Of a DNA stretch of 64,000 nt, positions 26,760-36,200 are shown in pieces. Made by a program: the position numbers and the translations under genes. Every line of letters begins with the position of its first letter. The stretch's first letter is position 1. The notes beneath the pieces were generated by a model that saw only the letters and a program-made list of their open reading frames with translations, was not told the DNA's origin and did no database searches. This DNA comes from Leucobacter sp. 7(1). GTDB taxonomy: Bacteria; Actinomycetota; Actinomycetes; Actinomycetales; Microbacteriaceae. The stretch is taken from contig NZ_FUID01000026.1 in assembly GCF_900163635.1 (NCBI RefSeq), forward strand, positions 62,001-126,000, written 5' to 3'.

Positions 26760-27854
26760 CTACTGAGCGTCGCGGTACGCGTCCCAGGCGCGCTTGCACG
26801 CGTGCGCGATCGCGTCGATGTGCGCCGGATCCTCTGCCACCCAGTCGGTACCAGGTTCCTGCAGCTCGGCGGCTGCGTCCGGACCCAGGAGGTACTCGCG
26901 CAGGAATTCCGCCTGCACGGCCCCGAGTCGCAACCCCGCTGTGCCGGCCTCCGCTCGCATCGCCCCGAACCGGGCCCCCGCCGCGCGGATTTCTTCGCTT
27001 CCGAGGTACGGCTGGTTCAGGAGCACGGCCTCCGGGTGGGAGACCTCAAAGCCCTCGCGGTGCGCTTCGGCGAGTGCTCGGAGCGCAGCAGCGTCCATCG
27101 TGGGCCGGTCCGCCGGGTCGCGTTCTTCGCCCTGGTGGTCGCCACGGTTCGAGAGGGCGACAACATCGGGCAGCCTGTCGGCCTCGGCACGCGCCACGTT
27201 GACCGCGCCGTCGCGTGTGGTCGTGGTGTTCATTGTGTCGTGGAACGAGAGCCGCGTGAACGCGCCGCCGTGAGTGAGGCCGTGTTCGAGGAACATGTCG
27301 GTGAGTACCTCGCGGGTGCGCTCGTACACGCCGAGGCCCTGCTCCGCCGTGTCCGCGAACGCGTCGACGAGCCGCTGCAGTCCGGCTTCTGTTTCGGGGA
27401 TCTCAAGGATCGGGAAGAAGGAGAACGTGACGGGGCGGATCGCGTCGACACCGGTGAGGTCGACCTTCTGCCACGCGCCGGCAGCTCGAACGCGCTCGAT
27501 GGCAGCGGCGAGATCGGCGCGCACATCATCGGGCTTGCGGCGATTAGGATCGCGGATCAGGCGAGGGTGCGGGTTGATCACCGCGACGATGCGGGGATCG
27601 ATCTCCGCCCAGCGGCGCACGATTGACGCGGTGGCAACATCGCTGAAGTCGTACTGCAGTCGGCGGGTGAGCTCGGGGGAGAGGAACTCGGCGACTTCCT
27701 CGGGGATCGCGGCCCCCGAGTGCGGGGTCGCGACAAGCAGGTCGGCGTCGGCGATGGCCTGCTCCAGCGTGCGGGTGTCCGAGTCGGCGTAGTGCGTGAT
27801 CTGTTCGGGAGTGAACACGGTGCCGGTGGGAATGAGGTCGAGTGAGGTGCCCAT
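26760..27854 (-). CDS. N-formylglutamate amidohydrolase family protein
   Basis: 364 residues. LVATPHSGAAIPEEVAEFL near residue 40 and YDFSDVATASIVRRW are the N-terminal hallmarks of the N-formylglutamate amidohydrolase family (zinc-dependent deformylation at the end of one histidine-degradation route). VINPHPRLIRDPNRR and SFHDTMNTTT supply further likely metal or substrate contacts. No hut genes are nearby, so the physiological substrate may be another N-formyl or N-acyl amino acid. The ATG at 27854 lacks a clear ribosome-binding site. Confidence 0.75.
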   Translation of the reverse strand: MGTSLDLIPTGTVFTPEQITHYADSDTRTLEQAIADADLLVATPHSGAAIPEEVAEFLSPELTRRLQYDFSDVATASIVRRWAEIDPRIVAVINPHPRLIRDPNRRKPDDVRADLAAAIERVRAAGAWQKVDLTGVDAIRPVTFSFFPILEIPETEAGLQRLVDAFADTAEQGLGVYERTREVLTDMFLEHGLTHGGAFTRLSFHDTMNTTTTRDGAVNVARAEADRLPDVVALSNRGDHQGEERDPADRPTMDAAALRALAEAHREGFEVSHPEAVLLNQPYLGSEEIRAAGARFGAMRAEAGTAGLRLGAVQAEFLREYLLGPDAAAELQEPGTDWVAEDPAHIDAIAHACKRAWDAYRDAQ

Positions 27855-27896
27855 GTGATCAGACTAGCCATCCGGTGAGCGGCTGACCAGAGCCTG

Positions 27897-28394
27897 CTAT
27901 GACGTACTCGCCGGCCCGCTGCGACCGCGGTTGCGGCGGCGGATCGGCCGCGGAGGTTTCCCCCCGAGAAAGGACCCGGCCGCGTCGACAACGAAGCCCT
28001 GGCGCAGGGCCTCGCGCCCGATCAGCATGCGGAACAGCATCTCTTCGCGGTCCGTGAGGGTGAACTCTGCGGAGATCCGACGGCCCACCAAATCGACCTC
28101 AACAAGCACCACTGGGCGCTCCTGCGCGTGTCCAGAAGAGCTGCGCACCGTGCGTCGATCGTGCACCGGGAGCTCCACCTCTACGGCGTCCTCGTCGCTC
28201 AGCTGCCAAGGGTGCGCGGTGAACCGCACCCACGGCACGCCGTCGCGCTCAAACTCCGTGATCCCCGTCGCGTGCAGCGCTGAGGTCTGCGCTCCCGTGT
28301 CGATCTTGGCTTTGACCCACGGCAGTTCAATACTGGGGAGGGATACCCATTCGCGCCACCCGCAGAGAGTGCTTGAATAGTGGTGTCCGCTCAC
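27897..28394 (-). CDS. RimB-like retropepsin-fold protease (DUF785/Zn_protease family)
   Basis: About 165 residues from the GTG at 28394; upstream in-frame sequence overlaps the divergent rimK gene and has no homology character. GWREWVSLPSI and VKAKIDTGAQTSALHA (about residues 10-42) are the family signature; the DTGA motif is that of retroviral-type aspartyl proteases although the family is often named zinc protease. VGRRISAEFTLTDREEMLFRMLIGREAL matches the C-terminal part. In Pseudomonas the RimB protease modulates RimK, the ribosomal protein S6 glutamate ligase. Here it is head-to-head with rimK. The tail is basic (RPIRRRNRGR). Confidence 0.85.
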   Translation of the reverse strand: MSGHHYSSTLCGWREWVSLPSIELPWVKAKIDTGAQTSALHATGITEFERDGVPWVRFTAHPWQLSDEDAVEVELPVHDRRTVRSSSGHAQERPVVLVEVDLVGRRISAEFTLTDREEMLFRMLIGREALRQGFVVDAAGSFLGGKPPRPIRRRNRGRSGPASTS

Positions 28395-28418
28395 GGTTCT
28401 ATCTTGGCAGGAAATACG

Positions 28419-29615
28419 GTGAAACTCGCGATCCTTTCGCGCGCCCCCCAGGCGTACTCGACACAGCGCCTGATGGCGGCGAGCGAGCAGCGTGGGCACC
28501 AGGCGCGTGTCCTCAACACCCTGCGCTTCGGAATTGATCTCGCTGGCGAGCAACCTGATCTGCTGTATCGGGGCAAACAGCTCAGCGACTACGATGCGAT
28601 CCTGCCTCGGATCGGGAACTCAATCACCTACTTCGGCACCGCCGTGGTGCGCCAGTTCGAACAGATGGACGTGTACACGCCCAACACGGCAAACGGCATC
28701 TCAAACGCACGCGACAAGCTGCGCGCAATCCAGATCCTCTCGCGGCACAGCATCGATATGCCGGCGACCGCGTTTGTGCGCAATCGCGCGGATGTGCGCG
28801 CCGCGATCGAGAGCGTCGGCGGAGCGCCCGTCGTGATCAAGCTGCTCGAGGGAACCCAGGGGATCGGCGTGATCCTGGCCCCGCAGGTGAAGGTCGCCGA
28901 GGCGATCATCGAGACCCTGCACTCCACCCGGCAGAACGTGCTGATCCAACGCTTTATCGCGGAGAGCCGCGGCCGTGACATCCGCGCACTTGTGGTGGGT
29001 GACCGTGTGGTGGCGGCGATGCGGCGGATCGCGAGCGGAGACGAGTTCCGCTCGAACGTACACCGCGGCGGCACTGTCGAAGCCGTGGAGCTCGACGCCG
29101 CGTCCGAGCAGATTGCCGTGCGGGCCGCACAGATCATGGGCCTTCGCGTCGCCGGCGTCGACATGCTCGAGGGCGAGAATGGTCCGCTGGTGATGGAGGT
29201 GAACTCATCGCCGGGGTTGCAGGGGATCGAGGCCGCGACCGGGCTTGACGTCGCCGGCGCGATCATCGACTACATCGCCAACCAGGTGAACTTCCCCGAG
29301 ATCGACGTTCGGCAGCGACTCAGCGTATCCACGGGGTACGGCGTGGCCGAGATCTCGATGCACGCGGGCTCTGAGCACCTGGGCAAACAGTTGGGCGACC
29401 TGGGGTTGTGGGACCGTGACATCACCGTGCTGACGCTGCACAGGGGTGTCCAGGTGATCCCGAACCCGCGCAAGCACGTGGTGCTGGAGGCCGAGGACCG
29501 GCTGCTCTGCTTTGGCAAGCTCGAGGAGATGCGCTCGATGATTCCCGAACGCCGCCGGCGCCGTGCCCGGGTGCGCAAGCTCCCGCAGGAGGCAAAGGAC
29601 CTCGCCGAGGGATAG
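28419..29615 (+). CDS. rimK: RimK-type glutamate ligase with C-terminal RCK_C domain
   Basis: 398 residues from the GTG at 28419 (AGGA at 28409-28412). The ATP-grasp part covers about residues 1-290: VKLAILSRAPQAYSTQRL, VVIKLLEGTQGIGVIL, the catalytic RGRDIRALVVG, and the metal-binding VMEVNSSPGLQGIE. RimK adds glutamates to the C-terminus of ribosomal protein S6 or related substrates. Residues about 305-385 (VAEISMHAGSEHLGKQLGDL ... LHRGVQVIPNPRKHVVLEA) match the TrkA-C/RCK_C ligand-binding fold of potassium-channel regulators, an addition not present in E. coli RimK. The RimB-like protease starts 24 bases away on the other strand. Confidence 0.9.
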   Translation: MKLAILSRAPQAYSTQRLMAASEQRGHQARVLNTLRFGIDLAGEQPDLLYRGKQLSDYDAILPRIGNSITYFGTAVVRQFEQMDVYTPNTANGISNARDKLRAIQILSRHSIDMPATAFVRNRADVRAAIESVGGAPVVIKLLEGTQGIGVILAPQVKVAEAIIETLHSTRQNVLIQRFIAESRGRDIRALVVGDRVVAAMRRIASGDEFRSNVHRGGTVEAVELDAASEQIAVRAAQIMGLRVAGVDMLEGENGPLVMEVNSSPGLQGIEAATGLDVAGAIIDYIANQVNFPEIDVRQRLSVSTGYGVAEISMHAGSEHLGKQLGDLGLWDRDITVLTLHRGVQVIPNPRKHVVLEAEDRLLCFGKLEEMRSMIPERRRRRARVRKLPQEAKDLAEG

Positions 29616-29656
29616 CGCGGCTCCCGCCCCCGCGGGACTCGTGCGCCAAAACCGAC

Positions 29657-29714
29657 GCATTTTCTGCTGCCCGACCGTTTTTCCCGCGAAAACGACTACG
29701 ACAGGAGAAAATGC
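29657..29714. terminator. AT-rich nested inverted repeats between convergent rimK and yceI-type genes
   Basis: GCATTTTCT (29657-29665) matches AGAAAATGC (29706-29714) in reverse, and inside them CGTTTT (29676-29681) pairs with AAAACG (29689-29694). The tract stands out as AT-rich in a GC-rich region. Likely a two-sided terminator; an operator is possible. Confidence 0.5.
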
Positions 29715-29770
29715 CTCAGGTTGGGCGGGCACACCGGGTAGGCGGGTTCGGGGCGGGCCAGACTGGGCCC

Positions 29771-30490
29771 CTACGCCCCGTCGCGCTCCGCGACGAGCTG
29801 GAACTCGACGAGGCCCTCTGGCTCGACGGTGACGAAGCCGAGACTCGGGGCGGTGACCCCGTAATCGGCAAAGGTGACGGGGATCGAACCGACGATCTCG
29901 GCGCTGGATCCATCGCTGCGCAGCTGCACCTCAGCCGTCACGGTCTGGGGCACGCCAGCGAGCGTGAGTTCTCCAACGGCGCTTGTCCGCACGGTTTCTC
30001 CCGCGGCGGGAACGCTCTCGAGCGTGACAGGCTCGGAGAGCACAAACGTGGCCTCCGGATGCTCGGCGGTGCGAAGCGCCTGATCTCGGAAGTATGCGTC
30101 GCGCTGGTCACTGTCGGTACTGATCGAGGCAACATCAACGGTGAGGCTCGCCGCTTCGAGCGTGAGCCCGTCGGCGCTGATCTGGAACGTCCCCGCAACC
30201 TCGGGAGTACGTCCGGTGACGGTGACGTCGGTGCCGCTCAGCACCTCGTCGACCCGATACCCGGCCTCGGATTCCGCCGCCACCTCCCAGGTTCCCGCGA
30301 GTGCGGCGGGGTCGAGCGGTTCGTTCGAACCCTCGCCCATGATCTGCTCGCTTCCGCTGAGCGCGGGGGCCTCTGCAGCCGGCGGCGTCAGAAACTCGCG
30401 GTAGATAATAGGTCCCGCCACCGCGGCACCCGCGGCAAGCACCAGGACGCTCACCCCCGCACCCACCAGAACCTTCTGCGATTTCTTCAC
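29771..30490 (-). CDS. Membrane-anchored YceI family protein
   Basis: 239 residues from the GTG at 30490 (GGGAGG box); sequence upstream in frame is not protein-like. An N-terminal membrane anchor spans about residues 7-27 (VLVGAGVSVLVLAAGAAVAG). The remainder is a YceI lipocalin-like barrel (GTWEVAAESEAGYRVDEVL, DQRDAYFRDQALRTAEHPEATF, GELTLAGVPQTVTAEVQL), a family that binds isoprenoid or other amphipathic ligands in a central tunnel. It would face outside the cytoplasmic membrane. Ligand unknown. Confidence 0.9.
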   Translation of the reverse strand: MKKSQKVLVGAGVSVLVLAAGAAVAGPIIYREFLTPPAAEAPALSGSEQIMGEGSNEPLDPAALAGTWEVAAESEAGYRVDEVLSGTDVTVTGRTPEVAGTFQISADGLTLEAASLTVDVASISTDSDQRDAYFRDQALRTAEHPEATFVLSEPVTLESVPAAGETVRTSAVGELTLAGVPQTVTAEVQLRSDGSSAEIVGSIPVTFADYGVTAPSLGFVTVEPEGLVEFQLVAERDGA

Positions 30491-30596
30491 CGTACTGCCT
30501 CCCCGCCTGCTGCGTATGAGTTCCACTCTCGCAGTTGCGCCAATGAGGCGGCTCCACGGAACTCGGGAAAACCCTGTGCGCGCGGGAAAAAGATGA

Positions 30597-31166
30597 CTAC
30601 AGTGCCGCGAGCAGTCCCTTCCAGTGCGCGCGCCACGCTTCGATCTGCTCGCCATCCGCGAGCCCGTCCTGACTGACAGTCAGCACCGCGCGATCCGGAT
30701 CCTTCGACGTTGCGGCCACCTCCACCTTGCCGGCGCCCTCCAGCGAAAACCGCCAGAACGTGCGCTTCTCCGTGCGGGACGGGCGCGGGACCCCCGGTTC
30801 GTGGCCCAAGTGCTCGGGCCGATCGCCATGCGCGGTCACCCACGCCTCAATGGCGGCGTCCCGATCCAGCGGCAGGGTGCGACTCGCGCTGACACGGAAA
30901 TCTCCCGTGGACGACTGACCGGGCACACGCAGTCCCACGTGCTGCTCGAAGGCGATCGCGATGCCCTGCGCCCACCAGTCCGGGTTTTGGAGATCCTCGG
31001 GGACGTGTGTGCGCGCCACACGCGCGATCTCCGGGTGGCTCAGTGTGCGCGCCTGCGCCGCCTCGAAGATGCCGAGCCAGTCGTCCCAGCTCCGGCCGGT
31101 CGCACGTTCGATCGCGGGCACGCGCTCGCCGCGGGTCAGGTTTCCAGTCGGTGCTGCTTCGCTCAC
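30597..31166 (-). CDS. DUF4287-like cytosolic protein
   Basis: 189 residues from the GTG at 31166, preceded by GGAGG. The N-terminal half (ERATGRSWDDWLGIFEAAQA ... NPDWWAQGIAIAFEQHVGL) resembles DUF4287, and the C-terminal half (RTEKRTFWRFSLEGAGKVEV ... GLADGEQIEAWRAHWKGLLAAL) resembles an SRPBCC/AHSA1-like segment. The two are commonly found in one chain in actinobacteria. No signal peptide or membrane span. Function unknown. It is divergent from the dGTPase gene, 99 bases away. Confidence 0.75.
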   Translation of the reverse strand: MSEAAPTGNLTRGERVPAIERATGRSWDDWLGIFEAAQARTLSHPEIARVARTHVPEDLQNPDWWAQGIAIAFEQHVGLRVPGQSSTGDFRVSASRTLPLDRDAAIEAWVTAHGDRPEHLGHEPGVPRPSRTEKRTFWRFSLEGAGKVEVAATSKDPDRAVLTVSQDGLADGEQIEAWRAHWKGLLAAL

Positions 31167-31265
31167 AAGATCCTCCTGCACGGGTGTGCGCTTAGTGTAC
31201 CGAGGACGTGCGACATGCGCTGCCCGGAGGCGACCGAGCTGGGCGTGGGCTGCTTGAATGGGGGC

Positions 31266-32879
31266 ATGAACGCGAGCGCCCCGGGAACACTGAGCGAATC
31301 TCGTCTGCACAGGCGGCACGTCGAACATGAATCCTCGCAGCACCGATCCGCCGGCACCGACGACGCGGACGTGCCCGCAGCACACATCCCCGCCGCGCAG
31401 GAGTTCCGGATCGACCTGGAGCGCATTCGCTTCTCTTCATACTTCGCCCGGCTCTCCGACGTCACCCAGGTCGTCCCGCAGTCCGGGGTGGGGCCGGTGA
31501 TGCACAACCGCCTCACGCACTCGCTGAAGGTCAGCGCGGTCGCCCGCGTGATCGCGGCACAGCTTGCCGGGCAGGTGGCTGCACACAGCGCTTTCACTCG
31601 TGGGGAGAGCGACACCGATGACGCAGTGGGGGCGATCGTGACCCGGCTGGGCGGCTGCGACACCGTCGTCGCGCAATCCGCGGCGCACGCCCACGATCTC
31701 GGCCATCCGCCTTTCGGCCACCTGGGGGAGCGGGTGCTCGACCGGGTGGCGCGCGAGCAGCTCGGCCTCGCCGAGGGCTTCGAAGGGAACGCGCAGAGCT
31801 TCCGGATCCTGACCCAGCTCGACACACTCGGCCGTGACTTCCCGGGCCTGAATCTCACCGCCGCGACGCGCGCGGCCACCCTGAAGTATCCGTGGACGCG
31901 CGCCGCCTGGATCGGCGTCTCCACGGATGAGCAGCCCGTGGCCGAGCGGCCGCGCGGGGTGGGCGCAGACATGCGCGACGGTGCCGAGAAGTTTTCCGCC
32001 TACGCCCTCGACATCGCCGAGATGGAAACGGCGCTCGCCGCCTTCCCCGGTATCGCGCCGGGCGCGCAGACTGTGGAGTGCGCGGTGATGGACCTCGCCG
32101 ACGACATCGCGTATGCCGTACACGATCTCGACGACTTCGCCCGTGCGGGGGTCCTGCAGCAATCGGCGGTCGCCGGGGAACTGCGGGCCTGGCTCGCTGG
32201 GGCAGACACCTTCGCGGTGCTCGAGTGGCCGGTTCTCGAGGCCAGCTGGCGGGCCCCGGGGCACTCGCTTGAGCTGCTCTGGCGGCGGATCCAACTGAAA
32301 GACGCGTGGATCGCGGATCGCGCCGCGTTCCGCGCAGCGGTGGCGCGAGTCGCGGAGGAGGTTGCCGAGTCGCTCCTCGCCACGCCCTACGACGGCGGGA
32401 TCGATAGTGAGCGCGCAGTGTCGGGCTTTACCCGCCGCTGGATCGACCACCTCCGGACCTCGATCGTTGTCGAGGAGCGGCCGCACGTCCGCAGCGGACA
32501 CGTGCGGCTCGATCAGCGCGCCTGGCACGAGGTGATGGTCCTCAAGTTTGTGCACGCCCACTTCGTGCTTGAGCGACCTGAACTCGGCCAGACGCAACGC
32601 GGACAGGCGCGAATCGTGGCCGATCTCGCGCTCGGTTTTGAAGCCTGGCTTACCGACGACGTCGATGCGGGCCGCGCCCCGCGCCGACTGCTCGAGTGGG
32701 TCGATGAGGCCACCGCCGCCACCTTCGCGTTGCGCCGCGACCGGCCCGAACTCGTGATCGGTGCTGCCGACGATGCGGCGCTGCGACGCCAGGGTCGGGC
32801 GCGCGCGATCCTCGACTACGTGGCCGCGCTGAGCGACCAGCAGGCGATCACGACCCATCGGGATCTGATGGGGCGGTAG
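31266..32879 (+). CDS. Deoxyguanosinetriphosphate triphosphohydrolase-like protein
   Basis: 537 residues from the ATG at 31266; the frame is open further upstream but that region is the neighbour's promoter. It is an HD-domain dNTPase that removes tripolyphosphate from dNTPs. NRLTHSLKVSAVAR (His about 85), the HD motif in HAHDLGHPPFGH (His143-Asp144) and VMDLADDIAYAVHDLDDF supply the metal ligands. The N-terminal ~45 residues are variable; IRFSSYFARLSDVTQV begins the conserved fold. Length is in the range of the larger bacterial dGTPase-like group. Confidence 0.92.
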   Translation: MNASAPGTLSESRLHRRHVEHESSQHRSAGTDDADVPAAHIPAAQEFRIDLERIRFSSYFARLSDVTQVVPQSGVGPVMHNRLTHSLKVSAVARVIAAQLAGQVAAHSAFTRGESDTDDAVGAIVTRLGGCDTVVAQSAAHAHDLGHPPFGHLGERVLDRVAREQLGLAEGFEGNAQSFRILTQLDTLGRDFPGLNLTAATRAATLKYPWTRAAWIGVSTDEQPVAERPRGVGADMRDGAEKFSAYALDIAEMETALAAFPGIAPGAQTVECAVMDLADDIAYAVHDLDDFARAGVLQQSAVAGELRAWLAGADTFAVLEWPVLEASWRAPGHSLELLWRRIQLKDAWIADRAAFRAAVARVAEEVAESLLATPYDGGIDSERAVSGFTRRWIDHLRTSIVVEERPHVRSGHVRLDQRAWHEVMVLKFVHAHFVLERPELGQTQRGQARIVADLALGFEAWLTDDVDAGRAPRRLLEWVDEATAATFALRRDRPELVIGAADDAALRRQGRARAILDYVAALSDQQAITTHRDLMGR

Positions 32880-33298
32880 CATCCGCAGACTTGCCCCCGC
32901 ACGGGGCGCCTGAACAGCCGGGCGGCGGCGGGGTAGGGTTCCGCGGTCATCGGGGTAGGGTTTTCGCTTCCGCCCGCCGTGAGCGCACATCCGCTGTTAG
33001 CGTGTGAAGCAGGTGGAAACACCGGAGTTGCTGTGCTTGCGTGAGCGAGAACGGCACTCGTGACAGGGCGCGTCGCGCCGGATCCGTGGGGACGGATTCG
33101 GGGTTATCCGACGCACCTGCACTCGTGCGCGTCAGAACGAACTCGACTCGCAGCGAGCATTGACGCGCCCGTGGGGGTGCGTCTCTCAGACGTGCCCGCA
33201 CGCCCGATTTGGCGTGCGCGCACGGGTAGGAGTGTGGCCGGGGACGCCCCGGCGCGCAACACGGGGGAAGGCCGCGGGAAGCCGCGGTTGGGGGAAGC
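32880..33298. promoter_or_regulatory. Structured leader region of the pilus island
   Basis: 419 bases with no gene. Two direct repeats CGGGGTAGGGTT lie at 32929-32940 and 32951-32962, 22 bases apart, about two helical turns. Then come an 8-bp inverted repeat GCGCGTCA/TGACGCGC (33127-33134, 33161-33168), a 14-bp stem with one mismatch (33191-33204 with 33211-33224, loop CGATTT), a CCGGGG-ACG-CCCCGG hairpin (33238-33252), and CCGCGG-GAAG-CCGCGG (33272-33287) just before the GGGGGAAG ribosome-binding site. A weak GC hairpin at 32893-32907 may end the dGTPase transcript. The repeats suggest regulator binding and leader control of the adhesin operon. Confidence 0.55.
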
Positions 33299-36200
33299 AT
33301 GCAGAACCGTTCAACGCTGCGCCGCGCGCTGCGCACACCGCGCCGCCGTCTCGCGAGCATGTGTGTCGCTGCTGCGGTGCTCGCCGGTGCGATCATGCCG
33401 TTGACGGTGCTGACGCCCGCGTTTGCCGAGGACGTCGCCGCGGAAGTTGCGCCTGAGCCGGGTCCCGCGGTGCCCGAGGATCGCGCTGATGAAGCGATCG
33501 CCCCAGAGCATTCCGGTGACGCCGAAAGCGTTGTGCCGGCAGAAGAACCCGTCGACGCCGCGGACTCTGACGCCTTGCCAGCCGCCCCTACCAACCCTGA
33601 CGCTCCTGCAGCCGAGACACCGGCGGATCAGGCGGCAGCCGCTCCGCTCGCCGCGGCTCCGTTCGCTGCCGCGCCCGTGTGCGTGCCGAACAGCGGCGTC
33701 GGCACCGTGCACCCCGCGAACCCCAGCAAGCCCATGCCGGCTGACGGCAACGCCAGCGTGTATGTGGGCGGCAACTACACCCGCACCGCGGGTGCGGAGC
33801 TCGAGGGCCAGCTCGTGGTGCGCGGCAATGCAACGTTTGCGCCGGGGTCGAAGTACAACATCGGCTGGGTCGGTGCCGGATCAGGTCTGATCCCCGCCGA
33901 GGGCGGCACCGCGCTGCGCGTGGGCGGAAACGTCTCCATCGGTTCCGGTGCCGAGCTCATCACGGGCACTGTGGACGCGGCGACCGGTGCTCCGAAGCCT
34001 GTCCACGTGCGTGTCGGCGGCGCCGTCTCGGGCTCGGGCAGTATCGCTCTGCAGCACACCGGCAGCACCACGCAGACCGCGCTCGGCCGGGACGCCGCCC
34101 TCGGACGCCCCGCCTTCAGCAACTGGGCGGACGGCGGTCACGCCGCGCTGCGCCAGTCGGTCGAGCGTAACCAGAACACCGGTGTGCAGGGAACCGTCAC
34201 CACGGAGGCCGGCGGCTACCTGACGCTTACGGGCGCTCCGGGTGCCACGCGGCACCAGTTCGTGATCGATGCGAGCCTGCTGAGTCTGCAGGGCACACAG
34301 GGTTGGGCGCTGAACCTGGGCGCAAACATCGCGCCGAACCACCCCATCGTGATCACCGTCACTGGTGCCAGCCCCACGGTCAACATCTCGGGCGTCTGGG
34401 CGAACAAACAGCAGCTCAGTATGGGCGACGTCCGGTTCGGGCAGGCAGCCTCGCAGATCCTGTGGACGTTTCCGGCCGCCACAAAGGTCACCGTCGCTGG
34501 CGCGCAGTTCCCCGGCTCGGTGATCGTGCCGACACCCGGATCCGCCACCACCGTCACGGCAGCGGGCGCAAACGGTCGCTACTGGGTCGCGGGCGACCTC
34601 ACCCACAACGGTGCGGGATCCGAGTTCCACGCGTTCCCCTTCATCGGCGACCCGGAGACAGGCTGCGAGAATCCGGTCGACCCAGAGCCGCCCGTCGTGG
34701 TCGAGCCGGAGGCTCCCGCAACGTGCGATGCGAACACGTTCTACGCCCTCGATCAGGGCCAGGGAACGAACATCAAGCTGCACCGGTACACCGTCAACAA
34801 TGGCACCAATCGGATCACTCGGCATGACGCTGACGTATTGCTCGGACAGTCCAGCCTGTTGCAGGGCTGGAACACTAACGCCCTGGGAATGAGCTCGCCT
34901 GATGACTTCATGTTCACCGGGCAGAAATCCAAGGATTCAGAGGTACGGGTATTCCGTGCGACGCAAGTGCAGAACGGAAAACTGAACGTTAGTCGTGTCG
35001 GAACGAAGAAGCTGACGATTGACAGTGGAAAGACAGTAGTCGCCGGTGCAGTTGAACCAAAGTCCGGTGACTTCTACTTCGGCTACTACAGCGTTGCAAC
35101 GGGTCAGAAGCAGGCCACCCTGCACGTCTACCGCACTCCGGGATCGGGAACGACAGAAACCACCAAACTGCTGACGGCGACGATTGAGACTTCCGTTGCG
35201 ATGACCGACTATTGGGGGAACGGCGACTTCGCGTTTGATACGAACGGCAACCTGCACTTTGTGCTGAGCAGCAGCACAAAGGGCGCAAGTGGGTGGCAGC
35301 CCGCGGTCCCCGGTCAAGCGGTTGTGGGTAGCCTCACGGCGAAACAGCTGGAGACCGGCAAAAGCGTTCGAGTCTCGAGCAGCACCCCGCAGCGCAACCC
35401 CCTGAATGAAACGGGCGGGTTCAACGGCCTTGCGTACCTCGGCAGCGGCAAGATGGTCGCGGAACAAGGGAGCTCGCAGACCATTGCCGAGCCGGGCACG
35501 CTGAAGCCCATCGGAACACCTCAGCAAAACTCTGACTTCGCACTCGTCGACCTCGCCTCCTGCGCCTCCCCGCCCACGCTGACCCTGCAAAAGAACGTGA
35601 TCGACCGCGTCGAGAACGCCGATCAGTTCCAGCTCGAGTTACTCCGCGGCGGCACTGTGCTGAACGAGGCCCTAACAGCCGGGACGAAGGCCGGCATCCA
35701 GGCCGAGAAGATCGAGAACGTGCCCGTCGAGGCGGGCGCAAAGTACCGCATCCGCGAGTCCTTCCCGGCCGCGGACTCCGCCAAGATGTACCAGAGCGCG
35801 CTCGTGTGCGTGCAGGATCCTGCCGGCTCGAAAAAGCCGCTCACGGTCACACCGGCGCAGAACCACGAGTGGGACGTCACGATCCCGACGTCGGCCGGCG
35901 CGAGCGGTGCCGAGGTGCTGTGCACGATTACGAATGACCCGCTGCACCCCAACCTCGCGATCACCAAGACTGCGAACCCTGCATCCGGCACCGCGGTGCA
36001 GGCGGGGCAGCAGGTCACGTACACGGTGACGTTCGAGAACACCGGCCGCGGTGAGGCGCGCGTCAAGCACGTCGACCACCTCGCGGACGTGCTCGACGAC
36101 GCGACGCTGGATGTGAAGAGCCTGCGCTACGGCGACGGTGCCCGCGTCACCGGCCAAACCGCCCCGCTCAGCCCCGTGGGGATCACGGGGAAACTCACTC

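Noticed and set aside
30624-31265. Extended N-terminus of the dGTPase-like gene
   Set aside because: That part is antisense to the DUF4287-like gene and then crosses the divergent promoter region; the conserved enzyme starts after 31266.
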